Program-made: the position numbers and the translations under genes
Shown here: piece after piece, positions 1 to 10,308 of the stretch
Layout: each line of letters begins with the position of its first letter
How positions within the stretch are numbered: the first letter of the stretch is position 1
The notes under the pieces: model-generated
What the model saw: the letters and a program-made list of their open reading frames with translations, nothing else
Told to the model about the DNA's origin: nothing
Databases searched by the model: none
Assembly: GCA_021234155.1 (NCBI GenBank)
Contig: JAJEKV010000060.1
Location: forward strand, 3,146,451 to 3,210,450
Origin: Isoetes taiwanensis
Lineage: Eukaryota; Streptophyta; Lycopodiopsida; Isoetales; Isoetaceae
DNA: 64,000 nucleotides
Direction of reading: 5' to 3'

Positions 1-905
1 GGACTTCCCCCTCCCATGGCAATCAGCTCACCATGAGCAGGGACCTCCGTCTAACTCGGACCATCCATAGAAAGATGCCCGGGTGAAAGACACGGAGGTG
101 TCATTCGGCCCACGCCTTCAATGGGACTCCTAAGTCGCAGAAGCGTGAATACATGTTAGCATACAGCATAAATCATACATAAATAACCACCATGAAGGGT
201 GGCACATCCATCCAAGTACTAACGGCAAAGAAGATGCATCTACTCCTAAGGAAAACACCCCAAACCCCAGGTTCTACCCCGGCTCAGACTCATGTGAGGA
301 TGGACTGATGGCTCGGTCTCAAGAGATCAGCAGACAGAGGTATAACCTGGCGTTGGCTGGCATAGAACAGTGGCTAGGGTTGTCCACTCCATCCGCCCCT
401 CCTGTGCACACTTTGCAGATGAGCTGAATCAAGCTATGGCGTCACTGTAGCCTTCCAGAGACGCAATCCCAAGGAATCACCCTTCGGGACTACTCCGGGT
501 TACATCTCCCCGGTCCGATGAGGCAGGTCAGAGAAGTGTCCCCTCCCAGAGTCACAGTGAATCCATGGGTGAGCTAGAGGAGGAGATCCATCAGCATCTC
601 CCTCCGTACCCGATTTACTCCCCTAACTTTATCATCAAAGTACAAGATGCCCCATACGGGTCACACCTCTGTACCCAGGGAGTGTCAGACCCATACCGGC
701 CCTCTACATGACCGACTATTAGGCCTAGCTCACTAAAGGAGTCCCCGTAGCCTTTTATGCTCAGGCGAGACCCCACCCCACACTTCATCACTACGGCCCC
801 TTATCTGGTGCTTCAATAATGCCATAGATTCCACAGCTCGGTGGGATCTTGTGCACAGGCCGCATCTAATGGGAATAATACAAGGCTCTATCTAGGAGCA
901 TACTA
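1..905 (-). mobile_element. Diverged gypsy LTR fragment, inverted relative to the LTR at 15.9-17.2 kb
   Basis: Read on the minus strand, about 280-900 aligns with 16,600-17,160 on the plus strand. Shared blocks include the stretch around TCCACTCCATCCGCCCCTCC (388-407) and the CTTGTGCACAGGCCG block near 850. The match is clear but diverged, so the two are probably LTRs of related elements rather than the two ends of one recent insertion. The fragment runs off the left edge of the window, so its far end is unknown. It abuts a methyltransferase fragment at about 906. No ORF worth calling is present. Confidence 0.7.
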
Positions 906-1325
906 CAATACATGGGTTCAGGAGATTGGGTGCTTGATGCGTTCTCTGGCTCTGGTACCACCATTGCATGTGCACTCAAGAAGGGCCGAAATTGTGTGGC
1001 TGTGGACATAGACAAGGAGGCTGTGAACTTCATTAAGATGAGATTGGCTGTCTTACCAAACCTTCCTGATGAGAATCAAGAGCTAGGGGCCAAATCCTCA
1101 TCTGATTATGCCAAGGTGACATCATCAGAGATTCAGCCACCTCTCACGAGCTCTGTTGACGAAGAGGTTGTTTTTGTAGAGCTAAAAGAAGTTGCTCCAG
1201 TTGTTATTCCAGAAGACAAAGCTGAAGAAGAACGGGTTAATTCACCGGACAAGCAGCAGTCGACAATAAAAGAAGAGCCTGAGACAAGCAAGAAGGGTGA
1301 TGACGAGTATATCTTGGACCTTTGA
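906..1325 (+). pseudogene. C-terminal fragment of a bacterial-type N4/N6 DNA methyltransferase
   Basis: The reading frame begins near 906 and encodes GSGDWVLDAFSGSGTTIAC followed by KKGRNCVAVDIDKEA. This is the FxGxG S-adenosylmethionine-binding motif (D-x-F-x-GSGTT) and the following acidic strand of N4/N6 amino-methyltransferases, in the position it has in the beta class, after the catalytic motif. About 85 residues of acidic, low-complexity tail follow, ending in DEYILDL and a stop at 1325. The matching N-terminal half, with the DIP(Y) motif, is on the opposite strand at 4,895-7,392, so one gene has been split and partly inverted. The fragment starts abruptly at an LTR and lies 350 bases from the transposon terminus at 1678. 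Confidence 0.75.
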
Positions 1326-1678
1326 CTTCAAAACTGATTAATAAATTATTGTTAGCATTACAACACCACTCAAATTTGATGTGTTACCAACATAAACGAA
1401 ATATATATTTTTTTTCATCCCACAATTGATGGTTTTTTTTGTAATACTTTGATAGATTTACATTGCATTTCTAAAATTTGCCCTTTTCAAGTATGTTGTT
1501 TTACAAAAACAAGTTCTCCCCTGCATGAGGTGCCAAAATTAGGGTAAAAAAAAATTGAACTATTGAAGAATCTCAACCTCAGCCCAAAAAGATCACTTTC
1601 TGGATCATGTTGTGTTTTTTACAGGGAATCTTTGAAACGGGAGTTGTGCAACACTCCTGTTTCAAATGCAACTCTGTT
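1326..1678. mobile_element. Terminal, non-coding end A of the methyltransferase-carrying DNA transposon
   Basis: This AT-rich stretch separates the methyltransferase 3' end from the transposon terminus and contains no ORF. It ends in a strong hairpin (1634-1664): arms GAAACGGGAG and CTCCTGTTTC with an inner GTTG/CAAC stem. The last 12 bases, 1667-1678, are TGCAACTCTGTT, the inverted form of AACAGAGTTGCA. The same terminal sequence closes the element at 13,883-13,894, and both ends share a GGGAATCTT block just inside (1624-1632 here). Confidence 0.8.
1667..1678 (-). repeat. Terminal inverted repeat A (AACAGAGTTGCA) with AACA target duplication at 1679-1682
   Basis: On the minus strand the gypsy RNase H sequence reads up to AACA and then enters AACAGAGTTGCATTTGAAAC. 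The opposite terminus at 13,883-13,894 is the same 12-mer, also flanked by AACA (13,895-13,898), where the gypsy integrase resumes. The repeats stay similar for about 25 bases (AACAGAGTTGCA..GAAAC..GAG). A 4-bp duplication of gypsy coding sequence is direct evidence of a single transposition event. Confidence 0.8.
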
Positions 1679-4600
1679 TGTTGTGGGTGTCATGGAGAAT
1701 CAACTTCCTCACCCCTGATGATTCCGGCACACACAACTTGTCTTTATGGTACAACAGGTTTCCTTCCTTCTTATAATGTTTGAAGGCTTCCCGTTCCTTA
1801 TCTGTTCTAGTCTCCCTAGAGAGGCTTGCCCACACCTCCTTGAAATCACCATCCAACTCAATTTTCTTACCAAACTCACTCGAAAGAGTTGATATAGTAT
1901 TACAATGCGTTCTCGTCCCGAATGGTCTCCTGGAGAGGGCATCTGCAACAATATTAAGCTTGCCGAGCTTATACACTATGTCAAAATCATATTCCTCAAG
2001 GAATTTCATCCACCTCCTTTGCCTTAGGTTGAGGAGTGGTTGGGTGAAAAGATATTGAAGGCTCTGGTGATCAGTATTTAACTGAAACTTCCTCCCCAGC
2101 AAATAATGCCTTCAAATCCTTAGTGCCCTGACAATGGCTAACAACTCCTGATCATGGGTCGGGTAGCGCGTCTCGGCGTCGTTCATCTTCCGTGAATCAT
2201 AGGCTACTCCTCGCTCTTCCTGCATGAGCACTACACCTGTGGCAATCTTACTTGCGTCTGTCGCCACAAGCTTGTCCTTCTCTGGGTCTGGCAGGGTCAA
2301 GACGGGGGCGGTTGTCAAAGCTTCCTTCAACAATTCAAACCCTGCTTCGGCTTTCTTGTGCCAATGATCTGCCCAATCTTTCACTTTTTCCGCCCTCGTC
2401 AAGTCCGTCAGCAGGGCCGCTATCTTTGCAAAGTTCTTCACAAACTTCCTGTAGTACCCTGCTAGGCCAAGAAAGCTTCTGACCTCATGGACATTCTTTG
2501 GTGCCGGCCACTGTATCACTGCTTCAATCTTGGCAGGATCCGTCGAAATTCCTTCTGCTGAGATCACATGACCCAGGTATTCCACCTTCTCCGTTACGAA
2601 GTGGCACTTCGACAATTTAACGTACAACTGGTGCCTCCTTAACTTCTCAAGCACTCTCCTTAGGTGTTGTACGTGTTCTTCCAGGGATCTGCTATACACC
2701 AGAATGTCATCAAAGAGTACTATCACAAAAGTATCCAAGAACTCCCTGAAGATGTCGTTCATGAGCCTCATGAACGTTGCTGGGGCATTTGATAAGCCAA
2801 ATGGCATTACTGTGAACTCATAATGCCCATACCTGGTCCTGAAAGCCGTTTTGTGGATGTCTTCCTTGATCCTGATTTGATGGTAGCCCGACCTTAGGTC
2901 AATTTTGGAGAAGACGTTTGCCCCTTGGAGCTGATCCATCAAATCATCCGATCTGGAGAGTGCATACTTATTCTTGATGGTGTGCTTGTTCAACTGCCTG
3001 TAATCTATGCACATCCTCAAGCTACCATCCTTCTTCTTAACAAAAAGAATGGGTGCCCCAAATGGTGAGACGCTAGGTCTAATGAAGCCTAGGTCAAGCA
3101 ACTCCTGCAATTGCTTCTTTAGCTCCGTCAGCTCCTGCGTCGTCATTCTGTATGAAGCCTTGCTTGTCGGCTTCATTCCTGGTTCGAGTGCTATCTCACA
3201 CTCGACTCCCCTGTAAGGAGGAAGCTGCTCGATCTCATCTGGGAAGAGATCGTGGAATTCCGTGATCAACTTAGCAATCTGTTTTGGTAACTTGCTGAGC
3301 ACCTTATCTTCCTTGTTTTCTTCTGACTCGGGCTCTTCGATCTCAAGCTTGAAGATATATTCTACCTGCTCGCTCTTTATGCACTTGAGCAGCCGCTTAC
3401 TAGACATACACTGCATGATGGGAACAACTTCTTTACCTGTGATCTCAATGATCTTGCCGTTGGGCGCTGTGAGGGTCACCTTCCGCTTTTCACAATCAAT
3501 GATGGCCCCTGCTGGTCCAAGATACTCCATTCCTATGATCAAATCATACTTCCCGATACCCATTACTTCTGCCCCCATCTGGATGTTAATCCCTGGCAAG
3601 TCAATGTCGAAGTTTATCCTCTTGCCTGCCGTTTGTCTTACTGCTCCACTTGCTAACACTACGGGCCTCGGCTTTGACTTCAACGGTTTCAACTTCAACA
3701 TCTCTACCATTCTTGGGGACGCAAAGTTGTGGCTACTTCCCGAGTCTATCAGGACTATGAAAGACTTGGCCTTGGCCTTCCATACTGTGGAGATTACCTT
3801 ATACTGATTTTCTGCTTGTTCTGTATCTATGGCAGCAGAAATGTGACACTCACCCTGAATATAGTCGCGTGCTGCCTCGCCGTCGTCGTCCGACGGGGTG
3901 TCCCATCCACCCAACTCCGCTAATGCTGCACTCATGATGAAGGGGCAGTTCGGTGTTCTATGGCCTGGCTGGAAGCATCTGAAGCAAAGATGCTTCTCTA
4001 TACACTCCTGCCTCTTCTCCTTGGGCATTGCTTGCAAAAAGGACCGCACTGCTTTGGAGTAGTTTGATCCCTCCTGCTTGTCCTTGAAGGACACCTGCTT
4101 CTTCTCCTGCTGCTTCCCATAGTTACCACTATATGGGGCCTTTGCTGGACCCGGGCTAGCTGCTCTAGGGCTATAGCTTCCTGTTGCCTTGCCCTTATCC
4201 ACGATAATCGCCGCCGTTTTACGCCCGAATCTGCGCCCCGGTCCCTGCAAGCTTCTTGCCTTGGATTCAGACCTATTAACCTTTGAGGGTTGATTGCTCT
4301 TACCAGCTTCCTTATCTCCTCATTGAGTCCCTCGATGTAGCCTTCTACTGCGTGGCGTTCGCTCAATTTTGGCACGTACAACCTGAGTCTCATGAACTCC
4401 TCTGTGTACTTCTGTATTGTTCTGCTCCTCACTCAATTGAAAACTAGCTGCATCATGTGACACTTATGTTCCCGGGGTACATAATGACGCTTGAAAGCCT
4501 TAGCAAACTTCTTGAACCTGCAACTGTCCCTGTTCAGCCCATGGGCCTTGACGTAGCCTTTCCACCAAATGCGAGCTGCTCCCTTGAGGTTGGCTGTTGC

Positions 4601-4895
4601 CACCCTGCCTTTGTCCTTGTCCTTCATGCTATAAGCGTTGCCATACTAACTCATCTCATCTAGCCAAGCCTCCGCTTCCATGCCTGATCTGCTGTCGCCT
4701 GAGAATTGCTCAAGCTTTCTGGCCTTTCATACATTACCCAGCACTGAGTCTACCTTTTTCTGATAGTCTGAGGCCCTTGTGTCTTTGGGTCTGCTATCCC
4801 TACGGTCCTGCACCTGTTCTGCCTCTTCCTCGGAATCAGAGTCCGAGTCCGAGCTTGAGTCGGAGGATTCCGTGCTGGGGGACCTCCTTCTGCCT
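1679..4895 (-). mobile_element. Ty3/gypsy gag-protease-RT-RNase H block (broken, partial)
   Basis: Reading leftward on the minus strand: an acidic Ser/Asp/Glu-rich leader (4,890-4,790); gag with KGAARIWWKGYVKAHG (near 4,580); a CCHC knuckle [15 protein letters not shown] (near 3,970); an aspartic protease with [13 protein letters not shown] (near 3,740); a reverse transcriptase with the FDDILVYS active site (near 2,700); and RNase H with [11 protein letters not shown] (near 2,265) ending in the ADALSRRP region (near 1,930). Frameshifts lie near 2,105, 4,255 and 4,435. The integrase is missing here and is found on the plus strand from 13,895. The 5' LTR is absent; the block joins methyltransferase sequence at about 4,895. 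Confidence 0.9.
2112..4250 (-). pseudogene. Gypsy polyprotein, main open segment (zinc knuckle, protease, RT, start of RNase H)
   Basis: This 712-codon segment is the longest open stretch of the gypsy element. It carries the CCHC nucleic-acid-binding knuckle, the DSGSSHNF protease active site, the seven RT blocks including [16 protein letters not shown] and FDDILVYS, and the first RNase H aspartate (VATDASK). YxDD is FDD here, common in this clade. RNase H continues in another frame at 2,102-1,662 after a frameshift, so the polyprotein is not intact. Its product would copy element RNA into DNA in virus-like particles; this copy cannot make the full set. Confidence 0.88.
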
Positions 4896-7392
4896 TTTAT
4901 GAATTCATTGAAATCCGCATGCTTAAAAGGGATGTCATCGTATCGACTGACTTTAATCTTGAAGCCCTAGGGAATGTCAGCAATGATTAGCATGAAACCT
5001 TGTGGCTTCACACTCGCTACAAGCGTGGTGCAGTCCCCATGTACAATTGAGTAAAGATTGTTTTGGTCGAATAAAGTAAACGTTTCATAGTCCGTTTCTG
5101 CGACCTCTACAAATCCGCCAAAGTTCTTTCTTCCCCGAAAGCAATCCTTACTGGGTGCATGAAACCTTCTGGTAGGTCCTGTTTTTCTTCTTACTCTGCA
5201 AATCCACAAAATAATTAGAACATTTACAAATCTACGCTACCTAAACGCCAAAAAAACAGCTTACCCGGCCTTCAAAATTTGGGCCGCATCTTGAACAATT
5301 CTCTCGTCAGATGTAGCAATAGGATAAAGCTCCTTGCACGTTCCCATGTTTGCACATTCAATTGTTCCATCAAACATGTTTGATATGTAATGACGTTCTT
5401 CTGGCTGTAACATCCAAACCAAGAATTACATCAGGGACACGTCTACAGAAGAACTTTATCGCAATCACAAAACAACACCACATCAAACAAGAAAAGCCAA
5501 AGTGTATTCCGGAATACACTTTGGCTTTACACGTTAGCCAAAGTGTATTCCGGAATACACTTTGGCTTTACTGTTTAAGCCAAAGTGTATTCCGGAATAT
5601 ACGTTGGCTTTGCTTCAGTTTCTCAGCGTTGCAGACGGATTTGTAAGGCTAAAGTTTTCGGACTGTACAGAGCGTTGACACAAAAGACTAAACTTTCTAA
5701 AAGACTTACTTGTGCAACTCCTTCGACATTTCTTCTAAAGTAAATTCCTTGTCCACAACCTTTTGCAGTAACATTTCTAACAACGGAATGTCTGTAAATC
5801 CTTGAAGCTCTCTCCAGACAGTGATAGTCATTTCTTTTTTTGGAACATCGGATCCTTTTTTCTTGTCTGTCACTTTGCCCTTACTTTTGAGGTCTCCGCG
5901 CTCGAACATATTAAAAATTTCGTTTTGCAAATCCCATATCTAAACATGGTAACAAGTGGCGTTAGTACAATGTATTCTGGAATAGAATCTTTGGGACTAG
6001 CTACTTGAACTAAAATCTTGGACATACCCTTCCTTCTCTAAAAGCAAGCTGGAACCAGTTGTCATGGCCAATAAGAGAGGTCCTTTTGTTGTCCTCGTCG
6101 TACTTTAGACAACACTCTATGGCACACGCCTCTTTGAGCTCCAAGGAGTATGCTGGCTTCTTTAGGTCGTCGCCATATTTTTCTTTAAATATAAGGAATT
6201 CTCTGTGCATAAACCTTATTTTGTCCAATTTTAAGCTCATCTTCAATTTGTACTCGTTATGCATTGTGGGTGTTGGCAACGATCTTAGCTTCTTCGCGTC
6301 GGTAAGGCTACAATATCTTGCCGCACGGAGAACCGCCGATACCTCACGTTAAACTTCTCCTTGTACAGTTGCCTCCTTGCTTTGAAGCTGTGGTTCCCCC
6401 CTAACACATAATGCGTGTAGGTATCCGCATTTTCCTTGTCATACTGGGCGGGGTCAATGCACTGTTGCCTGTCAACTAGCACAACTATAGGAGCTACATG
6501 AGCATACGGATTGCTCCTAATCCTGTCCTTCAAGTTCCTTAAATGATCTTCATAAATCTTCCGAACTTGAAGAGGTCTCTCACCATTTTCGTTCTTTGGT
6601 GGCAGCTTCATTGATGTTACTTGCAAGTATATCACACCTTGCAAAAGCTTTTCCCTGTTTATTGCTGCCATTTTTTCTGAGGTCTTGTCGACCTTCTTTT
6701 CTTTAATAGCCACACCAGGGGCTTTGTTTTTTCCTCTTGCCTTCTTTTGTTTTGGTTCTTCTTCTGGCTCTTCCGATATCACTAATGCCTGAGTTCTCTT
6801 CTTAACTGGCTCTTTAGCAGCAACAGTGTTTCGTGGCACTTGCCTTCGTGGCTCTTGCTCCACAAAATCCTCTTTGCTCCCTTCATCATCCGATGGGCTG
6901 CTAGTGCCTTCCACTTATTCTTCCTCTGTGTCACTGATTATAAAGTCTTCACTAAACGAAGAACTTACAGTGTGTACAATGGACAACAGTGTTTGTTTGT
7001 TAATATAGTGTGCCACATACTTGTAAAGTGGAGTTGGTTGTACCTTAGTCAACCTCAACATAGCCTCATCAAGAACAAACATCCCCTGTGATGTTGTAAA
7101 TGACAGCCTACCGCGCTGTCCAGACTGCCCAGCAACACTTTCAACACTCTTTATATGGCCCATGCACTGGAATTCGACGTCGTCGTAACGTTTCTGTCCT
7201 GGACTCTTACAGACGTGCAAGAATGTGTGTGTGGAGTACTTGCCCCCATGGCCTCTAGTAAAGAACCACTGAGTTTGGAAACATTCGTAGACAGTTGGTT
7301 CAGATGGGCCACCCAGATTCTTCGGCGGCTGGTGCTTCTTTGTGACAATCTTCACGATCTTCTTAGCAGGTTGCTTCTGGGCAGGGTTTTGG
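4895..7392 (-). pseudogene. ParB-like / N4-N6 DNA methyltransferase fusion gene, N-terminal part, four exons
   Basis: Four minus-strand exons fit canonical GT-AG introns: 7392-6028, 5939-5710, 5404-5265 and 5195-4895 (introns 5940-6027, 5405-5709, 5196-5264). Exon 1 has a basic/acidic region and then a domain (about 6,690-6,290) reading PLQVRKIYEDHLRNLKDRIR, PIVVLVDR and YVLGGNHSFKARRQLYKE, which resembles ParB/sulfiredoxin-type domains. After a frameshift near 6,290 it continues as SLTDAKKLRS and MHNEYKLKMS. The last exon has LYSIVHGDCTTLVASVKPQG followed by IIADIP, the pre-catalytic and catalytic motif of N4/N6 methyltransferases, with a stop (TAG at 4,964-4,966) where the motif tyrosine belongs. 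An earlier stop lies at 6,915-6,917. ParB-methylase fusions are known from phages and bacteria; the assignment here is by motif only. It may modify the element's own DNA (inference). Confidence 0.65.
5493..5613. repeat. Palindrome array 1: three CCGG-centred palindromes inside a methyltransferase intron
   Basis: Three palindromes share the core GTGTATTCCGGAATACAC, the third with one changed arm. The first is a perfect 36-bp palindrome (5493-5528) and the second a perfect 32-bp one (5536-5567). Centres fall at 5510/5511, 5551/5552 and 5593/5594, a spacing of 41 and 42 bases. The array lies wholly inside the 305-bp intron 5405-5709. The shortest intron of the gene between 5940 and 6027 holds a degenerate single unit (near 5,979). 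Confidence 0.95.
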
Positions 7393-7534
7393 CTGTAGCA
7401 ATGGTGTCGTTAGCAAACAGAAACTAGAGCAGGATAATCAGCTAAAGTAACAAAAACGGGGAAAAAACAAGCGTTTCGACACTTAAAACAAGGAAAAACA
7501 TTGCAATCCTTGACTTCTAAAGCCCTAAAAGTAA
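7392..7534. other. Spacer between the methyltransferase gene and palindrome array 2
   Basis: A canonical 3' splice site for the minus-strand gene (GCTACAG, read leftward) sits at 7,393. The remaining bases probably belong to an upstream intron or leader. I could not find an initiating exon with a convincing start codon, so the true 5' end of the gene is unknown. Confidence 0.4.
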
Positions 7535-7858
7535 GCAAAAGTGTATTCCCGAATACACTTTTGCCGCACAAAGTAAAGCAAAATGTATTCCCGAATACAC
7601 TTTTCGTTAGACTGTTAAGCCAAAATGTATTCCGGAATACACCTTGGCTTTCACTGTTAAGCCAAAGTGTATTCCGGAATACACTTTGGCTTTTACTGTT
7701 AAGCCAAAGTGTATTCCGGAATACACTTTGGTTTGACGGGATTGCCAAAGTGTATTCCCGAATACACTTCGGCTTTCGTTGGTAGGCAAAAGTGTATTCC
7801 GGAATACACTTTGGCTTACCAATGAAAGCAAAAATGTATTCGGGAATACACTTTGGCT
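7535..7858. repeat. Palindrome array 2: eight units at 42-bp spacing
   Basis: Eight palindromic units have centres at 7549, 7591, 7633, 7675, 7717, 7758, 7800 and 7842, so steps are 42, 42, 42, 42, 41, 42 and 42. The core is TGTATTC-NN-GAATACA with outer arms of the type (A)GCCAAAG/CTTTGGC(T). The central bases are CCGG in units 3, 4, 5 and 7, and CCCG or CGGG in the others. Unit 4 is a perfect 34-bp palindrome (7659-7692). Because 42 is divisible by 3, several frames across the array stay open by chance and would encode a 14-residue repeat (SVFRNTLWL type). I regard those as spurious. Confidence 0.95.
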
Positions 7859-7894
7859 AGACAGAAGGACAGTACGTCTAACTTAAATGATTAA

Positions 7895-9992
7895 AAACAC
7901 GTACAAATGACAAGTCGCACTAACCCTCTGCCTAGAATTAACAGTAATGACAATGAGGATAAATGCAAGGTGAACCAAAAAGTGCAGTTTGAAAAGGAAC
8001 TGGACAAGCCTATAATGACTGCTGATACAGATGATGAAGAAGATGTAAACCTTAAACAAGTATTGACACAAACTAATGATGATCTTGAGCATGTGCAGAT
8101 TGAAGGTTCAGCTGAGCAACAAGGAGAAAAACCAGTCATCCAAGTGAGAAAGAAGAAAAGAACTGAAGCTGAAATAATCCAAGATGAAGGCATAACCAAC
8201 TATGACAAATTTGGAAGAGATGATTCAGGCAAAAGCAAAAGACTCAGAGACAATGAAGGTGAGATTCTTGGACTGTTTAAAATTCTAATGCATCTAGATA
8301 CTTCAGTTCCAAAAACATATGAAGAAGCTATTGCTTCTGCTAACAGCAAACAATGGCTGCAAGCCATGAAGGAAGAATTGAGTTCTTTTCATAGAACTGA
8401 TACATATGAATTAATAGATGCACCAATTGACAGGAATATTATTGGTAGCAAATGGCTTTATAAGATTAAAACAGGAACAGATGGGAAAACCCCTAAGTTC
8501 AAGGCACGTCTGGTAGCACAAGGCTTTTCATAAAGATATGGTCATGATTATGAAGAAACGTTTTCACCACTTGTAAAAATGAATAGCATAAGAATGCTTC
8601 TTGCAATTGCTAATGCATCAAACATGGAGATACATCACATGGATGTAAACACAACGTTTTTGAATGCAAAACTTGAAGAGGAGATTTACATGAAACCACC
8701 AACAGGGTTTGAAGTAGGAACTGGAAAAGTCTGGAAACTAAAAAGGGCAATTTATGGGCTTAAGCAGTCTTCACGAGAATGGTACAAATGTATAGATTCT
8801 TATCCTAGAGAGCAAAAATTTGTTAAACTTCAGAATGATGGCAATCTCTATAAATATGTGGCAGGAGAAGAATGGTGTATAATTGCTATGTTGACGACAA
8901 CATAATGGTTGCAAATGGAGTTAAAGTCTTGGAACATTGCAAAGGTGTGCTAAATAATAAATTTAAGATGTCAGATTTAGGCGAGCTAAGGAAATTCTTA
9001 GGAATTGAGGTGCACAGGGACAGATTGAATAAAACATTGACACTCACTCAAAAAGGTCAAATAGAAGGCATGCTTGAGAAATTCAAGATGAAGGATTACA
9101 ACATCTCCAAAACTCCAATTGTGCCAGGAAGTAAGACATCTGCAAAAATGAGTCCTAAAACAGAGGAAGAAAGGGAAGAAATGCAAAATATACCCTATAT
9201 GTCATTAATAGGATGTCTATCCTATGTAGCCAACTATACACGTCCAGACATAGCATATGCAGTTAATATGTTGAGCAGGTATAACAATGATCCAGGGAAG
9301 GATCATTGGATAGCAGCCAAAAGAGTATTAAGGTACCTTAAGGGTACAATGAATGATGGAATTAAATACAGCACTGAGAACATGCAGCTGAATGCTTTTT
9401 GTGATGCATATTGGGGAGGGGATATTGACACAAGGAAATCTACCTCGGGTTACTTGACTTTCTTGGGAGGAGCTCCAATTGCATGGAAGTGCAAAAAACA
9501 AAATGCCATAGCTATGTCCAGTGCTGAAGCCGAATACGCATCAGCAGCCTTAACTACCAAGGAATTAATATGGGAGAGAAGACTGTTATTTGAGCTTGGT
9601 TATGCACAACTTAAGGCTATTGATTTATACTGTGATAGCACCAGCTGTATTGCCATGTCCAAAGATCCAGTTCTTCATGAAAGAACTAAACACATAGAAT
9701 TAGAGTTGCATTTCATCAGAGAAGTTGTGAAGAAAAATGTTGTTAAACTGGTATATGTGAATACTGCATTGCAGCTGGCTGACATCTTAACTAAAGCCTT
9801 GTCTGAAGGAAAGTTTACAGAGCTGAAGAATAAAATCCAGTGCAGGGATTACAATGTGAAGGGAGAATAACTGAGTTTATAAAATTGCATGAAGTTCAGC
9901 TGACAGAGTTAAGCTTCTTAATATGATTATAACATGAAGGGAAAATTCAGTGCAGGGATTACAATGTGAAGGGGGAATAACTGAGTTTAAAT
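7895..9992 (+). mobile_element. 5'-truncated Ty1/copia element (RT and RNase H only)
   Basis: The plus strand encodes the second half of a copia polyprotein. It reads AMKEELSSFHRTDTYELI and KWLYKIKTG at the RT start, HHMDVNTTFLNA, YVDDNIMVANG as the active site (near 8,890), then the RNase H with STSGYLTFLGGAPIAWK, SSAEAEYASAAL and LHERTKHIELELHFIRE, ending at 9,870. gag, protease and integrase are missing and no LTR is visible. A TAA at 8,531-8,533 and a frameshift near 8,890 break the frame. A 45-bp piece of the 3' end (9838-9882) is repeated at 9949-9992. It sits inside the DNA transposon, between its palindromes and the DUF7869-like gene. Confidence 0.88.
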
Positions 9993-10162
9993 CGGAATAC
10001 AGCTCGAGCGGAAATTTGCGGAGGCGCTGGGTCTGGCGACTGGAGCTGCGGAAGTCGAATAGAAAAGTGAGGGCGCATTTTTTTCCTTTTAAAGATACGC
10101 TGACACGTTTGTCCAAGTTCTATGTGAAATCGAATACAGTACGTTGTACTGGCCAATCGCTG

Positions 10163-10251
10163 TGTATTCCGGAATACATTTGCAGTTTCTTTTTGTCTTC
10201 TGCTTTTCCTTCCCTTCGCTTCACAACTCGATTTGTATTCTCGAATACAAA
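10163..10251. repeat. Two isolated palindrome units upstream of the DUF7869-like gene
   Basis: TGTATTCCGGAATACA (10,163-10,178) and TTGTATTCTCGAATACAA (10,233-10,250) are single units of the same palindrome family as the arrays at 5.5 and 7.5 kb. Further GAATACA half-sites lie at about 9,997 and 10,132. They precede a likely 3' splice site (GTTTTGCAG, ending 10,299), so they are again in non-coding or intronic sequence of the same element. Confidence 0.85.
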
Positions 10252-10308
10252 ATGCACACCAATTCTGTGTTTTACTTACGTCTAACAAATGTTTTGCAGC
10301 TTTGTGAG

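Noticed and set aside
7501-7831. Overlapping ORFs on both strands encoding SVFRNTLWL-type repeats
   Set aside because: They are by-products of palindromes spaced by a multiple of three. Both strands and several frames are open in the same stretch, with no start context or domain.
7535-7858. CRISPR-like array
   Set aside because: The repeat unit is itself palindromic, spacers are short and similar, and the setting is a eukaryotic transposon without cas genes.
8872-9870. Separate cellular gene for a reverse transcriptase-like protein
   Set aside because: It continues the copia RT/RNase H of 7,907-8,905 in another frame and has all the retrotransposon motifs.
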